The notes below the pieces were generated by a model. It saw only the letters and a list, made by a program, of their open reading frames with translations. It was not told the DNA's origin and ran no database searches. Position numbers and translations under genes: made by a program. This document shows positions 13,447 through 20,557 of a DNA stretch of 28,329 bases, in pieces (position 1 is the first letter of the stretch; each line of letters begins with the position of its first letter). Source of the stretch: a virus; IMG/VR virus record IMGVR_UViG_3300032722_000095, positions 1-28,329 of that record. One strand, written 5' to 3'.

Positions 13447-13997
13447 GCGGCCTCCTGGCTGAGCCTGTCCTGGATGACCGTGAGGTCGGGCTCGATGTAG
13501 AATGCTTCATCCTGTTCGACCTTGACGCCGATCTCGCGGAGCTCGGCCGGCTGGAGGATGCCCTGGCTGACCTGGGCGATGAGCCCTTCCTTGTCCACCT
13601 CGCTCTTCACGCGGACGAATGCCGCTCCCCAGGCGAGGCTCTGGAGTTTTTCCAGCACGCGGGCGAAGGTCCAGCCGCTTAGGGTTTTCAGCTTGGGCGT
13701 CCCGGTGCGGAACCCGACTGCGCCGGCGTAAAATTTGACGTGCTTCTTCTTGGAGAACTCTTCCGGAGCGGACTCGGCCCACGCCTGGACGATCACGCTT
13801 TTGGCTTTGATGTCTGAGGAGCACTGGTCGAGCGCCGGGGTGTAGGACTCGCGGATCGCGAGGATTTTTTCATCCATCTCCGCGTTCAGGGCGCGGCGGC
13901 GGTTTTCGGCAAGGGCGATGTCGTTGACGAGGAGCTCGGCCTCCTCGCGGGTGACGATGATTTGTTCGGTGGAACGGATGCGGGGTTTTTTTGTCAT
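13443..13997 (-). CDS. gam: Gam-like host-nuclease inhibitor
   Basis: The 184-aa product has the typical Mu Gam layout: a long N-terminal coiled region (TREEAELLVNDIALAENRRR, then LNAEMDEKILAIRESY), a middle GAVGFRTGTPKLKTLSGWTF, and a C-terminal AELREIGVKVEQDEAFYIEP. Gam is a Ku-like DNA-end binding protein that protects linear DNA from exonucleases such as RecBCD. The order after the transposase and ATPase genes matches Mu. The ATG lies 3 bp past a heptamer island, with a poor Shine-Dalgarno context. Confidence 0.9.
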   Translation of the reverse strand: MTKKPRIRSTEQIIVTREEAELLVNDIALAENRRRALNAEMDEKILAIRESYTPALDQCSSDIKAKSVIVQAWAESAPEEFSKKKHVKFYAGAVGFRTGTPKLKTLSGWTFARVLEKLQSLAWGAAFVRVKSEVDKEGLIAQVSQGILQPAELREIGVKVEQDEAFYIEPDLTVIQDRLSQEAA

Positions 13998-13999
13998 AA

Positions 14000-14020
14000 T
14001 TTGGAATGTGAAATGTGGGA
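14000..14020. repeat. Heptamer island at the ATPase/Gam junction
   Basis: Units TTTGGAA, TGTGAAA and TGTGGGA sit exactly between the ATPase stop (14021) and the Gam leader. They are members of the same degenerate 7-bp family as the other junctions. Confidence 0.65.
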
Positions 14021-15016
14021 TTACCGGGTGCGGGCGATGGCCTCGCGGGCTTGGTCGAATGTTTCCGGTGTGACGGGCTCGCCGCGGGAGAGCTGGGTCG
14101 CGCGGCGGACCATGAGGGCGAGGGCGGAGAGCGTGCGGGTGTCGGGCGGAAGCGAGGAGAGGGCCTTCACGGCCGGTGCGGCCGCCGCCGCGTCCCAGCC
14201 GAGGCGGCGTCGCAGGAAGAGGGCCGCGTCGCTGTCGGGAAGCGTGCTCATCCACACGCGCTCGCCCATGCGGTTGCTGTTGAGCTGGCGGCACTCCTCG
14301 TAGGCGGTCTCGCGTTCGAGTTTGCGCCAGAGGCTCGGGATCGTGAGGAGGATGAACTCTCCGGGGGTCCGGTTGATGAGCGTCTTTAAGATGTTGAGCG
14401 TCTGCGGCCCGAGGTGGTGGCCCTCGTCGAGGACGACCGTGCGGCGGCTCTCGCGCAGCCGGGCGATGACCCGGTCGAGCGCGGCGGCGGCCCCGGCGCG
14501 GTCGGCGGTGCCGCCGAGCGCGGCGAGCAGGCCCGCGAGGAACGCGCAGACGCTCCCCTTGTGGGTCTCGTTGCACTCCAGCGTCACGACGCGGGAGCCG
14601 TATTGCGCGACGAGCAGCTTGCCGATGCTGCTCTTGCCCTGGCCGCTCGGCGCCTGGATGATGACGAGGCGCCGAAGCGTGTCCGTGCTCATCGCGTCGC
14701 GGACCGCGAGCCGCGCGGCGTGCGGCAGGCTCAAATCCTCGTATATGGGGTCATCGGTGCCCAGGATGCTCTCGGCCTGCTCGATGAGCCGGCAGACCGC
14801 CTGGTATTCCGCCAGCCAGTGCGGGGCGCTCCCCGCCGGGGCCTCGCCCGCCAGGATGCGCTTGTATTGCCGGTCGCTGCCGACCCCGCTGTAGCGGGAG
14901 CGGAGCTGGCCGAAGCTCAGCCCCTGGGCCGAGCGGTAAGTTTCGATCCTGATCGCCGCTTCGCGCAGCGCCGCCACTTCCTCGCGGAAGAGGTCTTCGT
15001 TTTCTTCTTCTTTCAT
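14021..15016 (-). CDS. Mu B/TniB-like AAA ATPase, transposition target selector
   Basis: The 331-aa protein has an N-terminal helix-turn-helix-like region (QGLSFGQLRSRYSGVGSDRQ), a Walker A motif APSGQGKS at 122-129 and a Walker B motif TVVLDEGH at 193-200. A sensor-like ILLTIPSLW segment lies near 222-230. Mu B binds target DNA as an ATP-dependent filament and stimulates the A transposase. A strand order ending in an Arg-finger-like NSNRMGERV supports the AAA+ fold. It lies 101 bp downstream of the transposase gene, the gap being filled by a dispersed repeat. A heptamer island follows it. Confidence 0.92.
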   Translation of the reverse strand: MKEEENEDLFREEVAALREAAIRIETYRSAQGLSFGQLRSRYSGVGSDRQYKRILAGEAPAGSAPHWLAEYQAVCRLIEQAESILGTDDPIYEDLSLPHAARLAVRDAMSTDTLRRLVIIQAPSGQGKSSIGKLLVAQYGSRVVTLECNETHKGSVCAFLAGLLAALGGTADRAGAAAALDRVIARLRESRRTVVLDEGHHLGPQTLNILKTLINRTPGEFILLTIPSLWRKLERETAYEECRQLNSNRMGERVWMSTLPDSDAALFLRRRLGWDAAAAAPAVKALSSLPPDTRTLSALALMVRRATQLSRGEPVTPETFDQAREAIARTR

Positions 15017-15058
15017 TTGGTTCTTTCTAATTTGCCTCCGGCAAAACCCTCACCCCTG

Positions 15059-15081
15059 CCCTCTCCCAGCGGGGGAGAGGG
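15059..15081. repeat. Palindromic dispersed repeat between A and B
   Basis: CCCTCTCCC and GGGAGAGGG enclose AGCGG in the gap between the transposase and ATPase genes. With the flanking CCCTCACCCCTG this matches a dispersed repeat well known from many bacterial genomes, recalled rather than searched. It may also act as an RNA hairpin. Confidence 0.7.
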
Positions 15082-15117
15082 TGGTGGTGCTGGCCTTGGC
15101 GGCGGCGGGTTGGTTTT

Positions 15118-17115
15118 TCAAAAGTGTGCTTTCTCCCATTCTTCGAGGTCTGCCGCGCGGGGGTCGGCGGCCACGCGGGCCGCGAACGCGTTCCCCTCGT
15201 GCTCCGCGGCGGCCGGACGGCGGGGCGCGGAAACCTCCGCCCCCTCGCCGCCGGTTGCTTTCCCCCCACGAGAAATTTCTGTGAAGTTGCCGAGGCCATC
15301 GCGGGCGGTGCTGGTGCGGGCTACAATTCCTTTTGGCTCGATGGCCCGGGTCTCGGAGCGGATCGCTTGCACCGTGGTCCGGCGGTGGCGGCGGGCGAGG
15401 TCGGCGGCCTCGGGACGGAAATCCATTTCCCACCCCTTCATGTCGCGGACCAGCGAGGGCGCGTTGCTGATGCAGTCGGCCTTGCGGGCGATGACCTCGC
15501 CGATGCGGGCGTGCCGCGAATTTTGGAGCGCGACGATCGTAGCGCCCTCCGCCGGGGCGAATGGGTCGAAATGCACGCGCACCTTCTCGCCCTGGTGCCG
15601 CCAAAGCCCTTCGCTCTGGAAATAGTATTTGATGCTCTCGCCGAACGGGCTCATCACTGAGCCGCCAACGCTGTCGCAGCGCAGAACGGTCCATTCCTTG
15701 GCCTCGCCCTGGTAGTGGTGGGAGAAGTCGCCGACGAGGCGGGGGCGCGCTGCGGCTTCCTCTTCCCAGATCTCCGCCGGAATGCTCTGCCCGTAGATGT
15801 CGCTTTCCGTGCGGGTTCGGTTGCGCAAGGTGATCGCGTGTTCGAGCGTGTTCATCACCTCGTCGAGCCTGGGGAAAAACTTGGTCGGGTCTTTGTGCCC
15901 GGATTTGCAGGCCTCGGCGATTTTCGAGTTTTCCTCCATCTCGCCGCGGAACCGCCCGATCTGGCCGGGCAGGTCGCCGAGCGCGGTCCAGAGCCCGTTG
16001 AAATAATTTTCGATGAGCTTGTGGTTTGGCCGGTAGGCGCGGGTCACGGCTACCCCGGCGGCGGCGAGGAACTCCTGCACCCGCTTGCTCTCCCACACGC
16101 CGCGCTCCAGCACGACCTCGGCGGGTTTGCCGGTGGCGGCCCAGGTGCGCGCCATCGCGCGGATCACGTCCTCGCTCCGGTAACTCTGGCGCGGGCGCAT
16201 CGTGAAGTCGAATCCGGGGCAATACGGCACCGCATCATCGATACCGATGAGGAGCTGGAAGCGGCCCAGCTTCACGCCGAACTTTCGCGAGCACACGTCG
16301 TCGGCCAACTGCCAGGGCACGCACACGAGAAAATTGATCGATCCGTCGTCCCAACTCTGCCGCCAGCCTGCCCGCAGGCGTGCACCGTCCCGGCCAGCCC
16401 GCATGCAGCCTCGGCGGTTCGCCAGGCTGTTCTCGACCTCGCGGGGTGTCCGGTGGTATCGGATCACTTGCTCCTCCACCGCGAAGGCCCGGCGGAGCGT
16501 CGGCGTGAGCGTGTGCCTGCTCGCCCTCGGCTTCAGGATCGCGGCGCGGGTCTCCTCGCTGCACCCCTCCCACTCGGCCAGCGCCTGCGCGGCGGCCGTG
16601 ATGCTCCCGGCGCCATCCGCCCGGTTGAGCACGAGCACTTTTTCCCTGGCAAACTGGACTTCCGCCTCGGTCGGGATCGCCAGCGCGGTCCGTCCACACT
16701 CGGAATAGTCGTCCTCCAACCCCTCTGGCCCGCGCTCCCGGAGACGCTTCGACCACCGGTCGAAGTTAGCCCGATGGACATGGCTGACCTTGCACGCCGC
16801 CGCCACGCTCAGCCCTCGCCGCGCAACCGCCGATTCCACGGCGCGGATCGCGGCCAGCCTCGCCTGCGCGGCGGGCGAAATCGAATGTTGACCCTTTTCT
16901 CCGAAACCGGCATTTTTCCCGGCATGGAATCCCCCTGCTCGATCCGGTTCCCCGATGGCCAGCGGCTGCCGGGCGTCGTCGTCTCCCGGCGGGACTGCGG
17001 GCGGGATGTCACCTTGGAGGTGATGGTCGAAGGCCAGGCCAGCACCGCCGGGCAGTGCTACATCGATTTTCCGGGGCTGGAGCACCGGGTGAAGGTGGAT
17101 CTCCTGTGGGCTCAT
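15118..17115 (-). CDS. Mu A-like DDE transposase
   Basis: From the ATGA-linked ATG the frame is 665 aa, but the first ~78 residues oppose a protein-like plus-strand frame and look non-coding. The true start may be nearer 16881-16839, where no ATG is present. A DNA-binding HTH (about 101-125, AACKVSHVHRANFDRWSKRL) leads to an RNase H-like core. The candidate acidic residues are D293 (LLIGIDDAVPY), E337 (EVVLERGVWES) and E369 (NHKLIENYF). The middle position is Glu where Asp is usual, though the rest of the pattern resembles a large transposase family I recall with the same LERG. Phage integration and replication depend on this enzyme acting on the TG/CA ends with the ATPase. The C-terminal region is basic and Ala-rich. 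Confidence 0.9.
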   Translation of the reverse strand: MSPQEIHLHPVLQPRKIDVALPGGAGLAFDHHLQGDIPPAVPPGDDDARQPLAIGEPDRAGGFHAGKNAGFGEKGQHSISPAAQARLAAIRAVESAVARRGLSVAAACKVSHVHRANFDRWSKRLRERGPEGLEDDYSECGRTALAIPTEAEVQFAREKVLVLNRADGAGSITAAAQALAEWEGCSEETRAAILKPRASRHTLTPTLRRAFAVEEQVIRYHRTPREVENSLANRRGCMRAGRDGARLRAGWRQSWDDGSINFLVCVPWQLADDVCSRKFGVKLGRFQLLIGIDDAVPYCPGFDFTMRPRQSYRSEDVIRAMARTWAATGKPAEVVLERGVWESKRVQEFLAAAGVAVTRAYRPNHKLIENYFNGLWTALGDLPGQIGRFRGEMEENSKIAEACKSGHKDPTKFFPRLDEVMNTLEHAITLRNRTRTESDIYGQSIPAEIWEEEAAARPRLVGDFSHHYQGEAKEWTVLRCDSVGGSVMSPFGESIKYYFQSEGLWRHQGEKVRVHFDPFAPAEGATIVALQNSRHARIGEVIARKADCISNAPSLVRDMKGWEMDFRPEAADLARRHRRTTVQAIRSETRAIEPKGIVARTSTARDGLGNFTEISRGGKATGGEGAEVSAPRRPAAAEHEGNAFAARVAADPRAADLEEWEKAHF
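16888..16899 (-). other. 12-mer shared with the phage terminal region
   Basis: GAAAAGGGTCAA on the minus strand here also occurs at 27843-27854, 135 bp inside the phage end. It lies at the 5' side of the transposase core, so it might be a transposase-binding site used for autoregulation. The function is inferred from the shared sequence only. Confidence 0.35.
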
Positions 17116-17160
17116 AAAGCCGTCTCGAAATTCCGGGTGGAAGCTTTCGCCGAAAAATAG
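16924..17160 (+). CDS. Possible opposite-strand 78-aa protein
   Basis: MESPCSIRFPDGQRLPGVVV, then DVTLEVMVEGQASTAG and VKVDLLWAHKAVSKFRVEAF, looks like a compact beta-rich protein with about 80% GC at third positions. The minus frame over the same bases reads as an unnatural His/Pro-rich sequence. It would overlap the end of the 89-aa gene by 49 bp tail-to-tail and face away from the transposase. A longer start at 16888 adds 12 residues. No clear Shine-Dalgarno is seen. It is the only plus-strand gene proposed inside the left arm. Confidence 0.45.
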   Translation: MESPCSIRFPDGQRLPGVVVSRRDCGRDVTLEVMVEGQASTAGQCYIDFPGLEHRVKVDLLWAHKAVSKFRVEAFAEK

Positions 17161-17381
17161 TTGATGCCCGCCGCCTCGGTGACCCGCTCGATCGCCTCGC
17201 TGCTCCCGATCCAAATGAGCGGCTTCTTTGGCTCGTAGGTCGCCCGGGCGATCACGTCCCCCTCGCCGTCGCAGATCTCGACTGTCAGCGGCAGGATCAT
17301 TTTCCGGCGCTTTGCTTTGGCGACAGCAGCATTCACGCGCCGCACGGCGGCGGCTTTTTCCCCGGCGGTGTGGCTTTTCAC
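17112..17381 (-). CDS. 89-aa basic early protein with GTG start
   Basis: The frame begins at a GTG whose last bases overlap the previous TGA (GTGA). It encodes MKSHTAGEKAAAVRRVNAAV, then ILPLTVEICDGEGDVIARAT and a helical end. The N-terminal 28 residues are strongly basic and the rest is mixed alpha/beta. It is linked at both sides by overlaps. No family is recognised. Confidence 0.6.
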   Translation of the reverse strand: MKSHTAGEKAAAVRRVNAAVAKAKRRKMILPLTVEICDGEGDVIARATYEPKKPLIWIGSSEAIERVTEAAGINYFSAKASTRNFETAL

Positions 17382-18217
17382 TTTCCGGCCCTCCAGACCC
17401 GCAACTCGGCGGGCAGGGTCTCGATGAGTTCCCGCCACTGGGCGCGGAAGGCGAGCCGCGCTTCTTGCGGAAGCCCTTCCCACTTCGCGAACCCGTTTTT
17501 CATCGAAGCCAGCGACCTGGGAAGCATCCCGTCGAGGAATCCGCTCACCTCGTCGATATCGAGATACACCGTCTCCGCCCGCGAGGTCACTTTTTTCCCG
17601 GCAATCGCGCTCTTGAGACGGTTTAGCGGCGTGTCGCCGCGGATGATGTCCAGCTCGTGCTCCTCCCGCAGGTCCGGGTTCGCCGCGAAGATCTCGTGCG
17701 CCTCCTTCGCCCACATCACCATCTCCCGAGATACCCCCAGGATTTTGCCGATCTCATCGAAGGTCAGCGGGCCGTCTGAAATCAAAGTCGAATATTCGAC
17801 TTTGATTTTTTTGGACGCAGATTTGCGGTCGCCCCCACGACCATTCGCCCGTCCGGCGAACATGGGCCAATACCAGTAAGCGCGAGCGCCCTTGTCGAGG
17901 TGGTTGCGGCCGAGGCCGCGCGAAAGGATGAGCGCCTCGGCGTCGCTCTCGGCGAACACGTCGCACTCGGCCTCTTCGATGCCGATGGAGAGCCCGAAAC
18001 TGAGCCGGTGCCGACCGTCGATGACCTCGCCCTCCTCGTTGATGGCGAGCACCTCGCCCAGCATGTGCGTGTCGTAGATGTGCCGCTGCATCTCGGCCAG
18101 GTGCTCTGTGGGAACCATGGGCAGCCGGGCCGCCAGCGGGTGAATCGTGAGGGAGTCGAGGCGCCGCATCTCGCGGCGTAGCGGGACCCCGGGAATTGTT
18201 TCTGAGGTTTTTTTCAT
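17378..18217 (-). CDS. ParB-like nuclease-domain protein with HTH
   Basis: The 279-aa product has a ParB/sulfiredoxin-like N-terminal domain: LTIHPLAARLPMVPTEHLAE, then NEEGEVIDGRHRLSFGLSIG with the DGRHR motif at 67-71. RGLGRNHLDKGARAYWYWP follows, and an HTH-like segment lies at about 152-175 (FDEIGKILGVSREMVMWAKE). Proteins of this type bind DNA and nucleotide, and some phage members are linked to modification or partition. It carries a perfect 30-bp palindrome in its coding sequence (about residues 138-147). ATGA/GTGA overlaps connect both sides. Whether it acts on phage DNA is unknown. Confidence 0.78.
   Translation of the reverse strand: MKKTSETIPGVPLRREMRRLDSLTIHPLAARLPMVPTEHLAEMQRHIYDTHMLGEVLAINEEGEVIDGRHRLSFGLSIGIEEAECDVFAESDAEALILSRGLGRNHLDKGARAYWYWPMFAGRANGRGGDRKSASKKIKVEYSTLISDGPLTFDEIGKILGVSREMVMWAKEAHEIFAANPDLREEHELDIIRGDTPLNRLKSAIAGKKVTSRAETVYLDIDEVSGFLDGMLPRSLASMKNGFAKWEGLPQEARLAFRAQWRELIETLPAELRVWRAGK
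17779..17808. repeat. 30-bp perfect palindrome inside the ParB-like gene
   Basis: The sequence from AAATCAAAGTCGAAT to its exact complement is centred between 17793 and 17794 and reads IKVEYSTLI on either strand. It is AT-richer than the surrounding gene. It could be a dispersed repeat or a binding site for the ParB-like protein itself. Confidence 0.75.
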
Positions 18218-18405
18218 GATCTTTTTGGAAAGCGGGCTTCGCGTAGGGAGATGGTGACGCGGACTTCGGGAAGGTCGGCGGCTTCTTCGGCGGGGATCAC
18301 ATACACCCCGTCGATGAGCAACTCGGGGTGGGCGGCATGGAGCCGGTGGATCGCCTCCGCGATCCATGCCTCGGTTTTCAGCAGGCTGGCGGCGACGGCG
18401 CTCAT
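18214..18405 (-). CDS. 63-aa early protein
   Basis: MSAVAASLLKTEAWIAEAIH, then ELLIDGVYVIPAEEAADLPE, forms a small helical and mixed protein linked by ATGA to both neighbours. No known motif is visible. Confidence 0.6.
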   Translation of the reverse strand: MSAVAASLLKTEAWIAEAIHRLHAAHPELLIDGVYVIPAEEAADLPEVRVTISLREARFPKRS

Positions 18406-18599
18406 TGGTTTTTCAGGGCTTCGGTTGCCGGTGGTTGATTCGCGGATTTGCGTGATGCCTCGGCTGCGGCCCAGGCGAATAAAAACGCCCATGCGGCAAG
18501 CACCAGAAGGCCGTGCCGGAGTCCGGTAAGGAATCCCGGCACCACCGTGAAGAACACGCAGAACAAAAGAAAATATCCGCAGGCTTCGGAGGGATTCAT
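18402..18599 (-). CDS. 65-aa two-span membrane protein
   Basis: MNPSEACGYFLLFCVFFTVV begins the first hydrophobic segment (about 8-26). A short loop (GLRHG) and a second span (LLVLAAWAFLFAWAA, about 29-47) follow, then a basic tail. It lies in the early operon with ATGA overlaps. Superinfection exclusion or membrane anchoring is possible, not shown. Confidence 0.6.
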   Translation of the reverse strand: MNPSEACGYFLLFCVFFTVVPGFLTGLRHGLLVLAAWAFLFAWAAAEASRKSANQPPATEALKNQ

Positions 18600-18793
18600 T
18601 CTCCGCGTCCTCCGTCGAGGTCGCCGCGCAGGTCTTCCACCCGCGCGGCGATCCGGAAAAGCAGCTCCCGGTATGTCCGCATGTCCGTAAACCGCAGCGG
18701 CTGGACCTGCTCGGGGTGGTGGTGCAGGAGCTCAAGGCAAGCGTCCGCGTTCTTGAGCAAGGTGATCGGCGAGGGCGGGGTTTGGCCGTTCAT
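18596..18793 (-). CDS. 65-aa helical early protein
   Basis: MNGQTPPSPITLLKNADACL, then ELLHHHPEQVQPLRFTDMRT, is a small helical protein ending in GDLDGGRGE. It is ATGA-linked on both sides. Function unknown. Confidence 0.6.
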   Translation of the reverse strand: MNGQTPPSPITLLKNADACLELLHHHPEQVQPLRFTDMRTYRELLFRIAARVEDLRGDLDGGRGE

Positions 18794-19662
18794 CGGTCGC
18801 CCTCCAGGCGGAAGGTGGAGAGGGCGGCGAGCGTCTCGACGTTCTCGGGCTGGTCGCTGGCGAGTGCGGAGAGGGCGCTGTCGTTCTCGGGGATCCGCCC
18901 GAGCTGGCGCATGTCGGCGTAGGCGAGGTAGGCGGCGGCGGTGGCGCGGGCCATGCGCAGGGAAAATCCCGCGCCCTGCTTCGTGTCTTTCACTTTGCTG
19001 GTCGCGAACTTCCGCAGGAGCTTCGCCGGGTGCCCAGGCTCCAGCCCGTCTCCGCTGAACACCATTTTCGCGAAGGCATCGACGCGCTTGGGCTGGTGGA
19101 AGCGGGCGAATGCGAGCGTCGCGAGGATCGCGGCCACGCGCAGTTGCTTCGGCCACGCGGCGTTGGAGAGCGGCAGGAGCGCGAGGATGTGGGGCTCGTA
19201 AATGTCGAGCACTTTGAGCGCGGTTGGCACGGACGCGGGCAGCGCCCCGCGGTCGGCGATGCGGAGGATGGTGTTCGCGCAGCTCGCGAGCCGCGTGCCT
19301 TGCGCCCGCCCGTGGCTGAGCTGGAGCACCTGGCCGACGTTGCGCAGCTTGAGCCGGTCGATGGCCGCGAACGTGCTTTGCGTGATGCCGTTCCGCGTCT
19401 GCTCGGCGGGCACGTCGCGCGTGACCAGCATGTCCACGGTCACGCCGCTTTTCGCGACGCCGTGCAGCCGGTGCTGGCCGTCGATGAGGTTGCCCTTGTC
19501 GTCGAAGGCGATGCCTTGGTGCGTGAGCATCCAGTGGCCGTGCTGCATCTCGGCCGCGTATCTCTTCACGGTCGAGGCCGACAGCGTCCGGTTGCTCTTC
19601 AGGTTTTTTTCCAGGTATGCCAGCGCGCGCGCCGGCGTGATGTGTTCTACGGTGGTCTTCAT
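18790..19662 (-). CDS. ParB-like/DGQHR-domain protein
   Basis: The 290-aa protein has NRTLSASTVKRYAAEMQHGH, then GIAFDDKGNLIDGQHRLHGV with DGQHR at 61-65, followed by MLVTRDVPAEQTRNGITQ. This is the pattern of ParB-like phage proteins that precede replication or modification genes. The C-terminal half is helical, with a repeated Leu pattern. It overlaps the upstream gene by ATGA and starts the early operon with the first gene. A partner of the second ParB-like protein downstream is plausible. Substrate unknown. Confidence 0.75.
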   Translation of the reverse strand: MKTTVEHITPARALAYLEKNLKSNRTLSASTVKRYAAEMQHGHWMLTHQGIAFDDKGNLIDGQHRLHGVAKSGVTVDMLVTRDVPAEQTRNGITQSTFAAIDRLKLRNVGQVLQLSHGRAQGTRLASCANTILRIADRGALPASVPTALKVLDIYEPHILALLPLSNAAWPKQLRVAAILATLAFARFHQPKRVDAFAKMVFSGDGLEPGHPAKLLRKFATSKVKDTKQGAGFSLRMARATAAAYLAYADMRQLGRIPENDSALSALASDQPENVETLAALSTFRLEGDR

Positions 19663-20312
19663 TTCTTTTCTTTCTTGGTTTGGTGTTGTTGTCCGGGGAG
19701 ACAGAGAGCTTTCGGGGCCTGCGCGAGCACCCACTCGAAGAACGCGAGCCGCGTCGCGGGCGACGAGGCGACCAGCCCGCCGCGCAGCGAGCGCGTGAAC
19801 TGGCTCTTCAGCGAGGCCAGCATGTGCGCGTCGTTGCTCGCCGTGATCCTCGCCAGCGTCACCGGGCAGCGGACGTGCGATGCCTCGTCCTCGCCGAGCA
19901 CTTCCTCGACCACCGCCCCGACCTGCGCCGCGGTCGGCTGCCCGCCTCCGGCGGACTCGACGGCGCGCGCCCAGGCCGCGGGTTGCCGCTCGGCGGGGAG
20001 CTTCGTCAGCGGCCGGGCCGTTTCGGAAGTTTCCGGATTTTGGGACATCGATGTCCCATTCCCGTGCGCTTCAAGGTTGTGGACGACCTTCGCGCCAGCA
20101 ATGAGCCGGTTCGCGTGACGGCGACTCCACCCCAAAACATTCCGGCAGTAATCTTCGAATGTGCCGAAGTCGGCGCGGTAGAGTCGGGAATCGCGAATTT
20201 CGAGCAAGGCATCGCCGACTTCGACGAATGTTTGTGCGCCACGCCGGACGATGGTTTCAAGTTCGACTTTTCGGTTGATCTCTTTTTTTGTGAGTGCGAG
20301 CTGGTTCTTCAT
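19659..20312 (-). CDS. Phage DNA-binding-like protein, first of the early operon after Ner
   Basis: The 217-aa product begins MKNQLALTKKEINRKVELET. It contains GAQTFVEVGDALLEIRDSRL and FGTFEDYCRNVLGWSRRHAN, an arrangement common in phage and plasmid proteins with a helix-turn-helix (GWSRRHANRLIAGAKV). The C-terminal half is Ala/Glu-rich and helical. It lies 25 bp after the Ner-like gene and is coupled to the DGQHR gene by ATGA. It probably binds DNA; a specific role is not known. Confidence 0.7.
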   Translation of the reverse strand: MKNQLALTKKEINRKVELETIVRRGAQTFVEVGDALLEIRDSRLYRADFGTFEDYCRNVLGWSRRHANRLIAGAKVVHNLEAHGNGTSMSQNPETSETARPLTKLPAERQPAAWARAVESAGGGQPTAAQVGAVVEEVLGEDEASHVRCPVTLARITASNDAHMLASLKSQFTRSLRGGLVASSPATRLAFFEWVLAQAPKALCLPGQQHQTKKEKK

Positions 20313-20337
20313 TTCATTTTTCTTTCTTGGTTCGGTT

Positions 20338-20508
20338 TCACTTCACGGATGACTGGAGTTGGTTCCACCGGGCGGTCAGACTGCGGCTGACGCGACGCCC
20401 ACGAAGAACGTGGTTTAGATGGAAGCGAGTGACGCCAAGTATGCGGGCGGCTTCCACTTGACTGACTGCCCGCTTGGGTGTTGGCTTTGGTTGTCCCGTC
20501 AACTTCAT
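20338..20508 (-). CDS. 56-aa Ner/Cro-like regulator
   Basis: The frame MKLTGQPKPTPKRAVSQVEA, then ARILGVTRFHLNHVLRGRRV, contains a textbook helix-turn-helix (residues about 14-40) followed by SRSLTARW. That pattern is frequent in small phage Cro-like proteins. It is transcribed away from the repressor and precedes the early operon, the position of Ner in Mu. Ner there represses early transcription and the repressor gene. Its start is 17 bp from the repressor start. Confidence 0.75.
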   Translation of the reverse strand: MKLTGQPKPTPKRAVSQVEAARILGVTRFHLNHVLRGRRVSRSLTARWNQLQSSVK

Positions 20509-20557
20509 AGTTGACTGGATAACATATGAGCGCGACTGGTCAACATAAATTGTTATC
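20498..20557. promoter_or_regulatory. Operator region between Ner-like and repressor genes
   Basis: GTCAAC (20498-20503), GTTGAC (20510-20515) and GTCAAC (20539-20544) are inverted copies with 6 and 23 bp between them. GATAACA (20518-20524) pairs with TGTTATC (20551-20557). These nested symmetric sites cover both start codons and lie in AT-richer sequence. Promoters must lie within the coding 5' ends, since only 17 bp separate the genes. Binding by the repressor or Ner is inferred. Confidence 0.55.

Noticed and set aside
14414-15625. 403-aa plus-strand open frame across the A/B gap
   Set aside because: It opposes two genes with Walker and DDE motifs and includes the dispersed repeat; its composition is unnatural.
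15715-17160. Long 481-aa version of the plus-strand frame ending at 17160
   Set aside because: Only the last 78 residues look protein-like; the rest is the antisense of the transposase.
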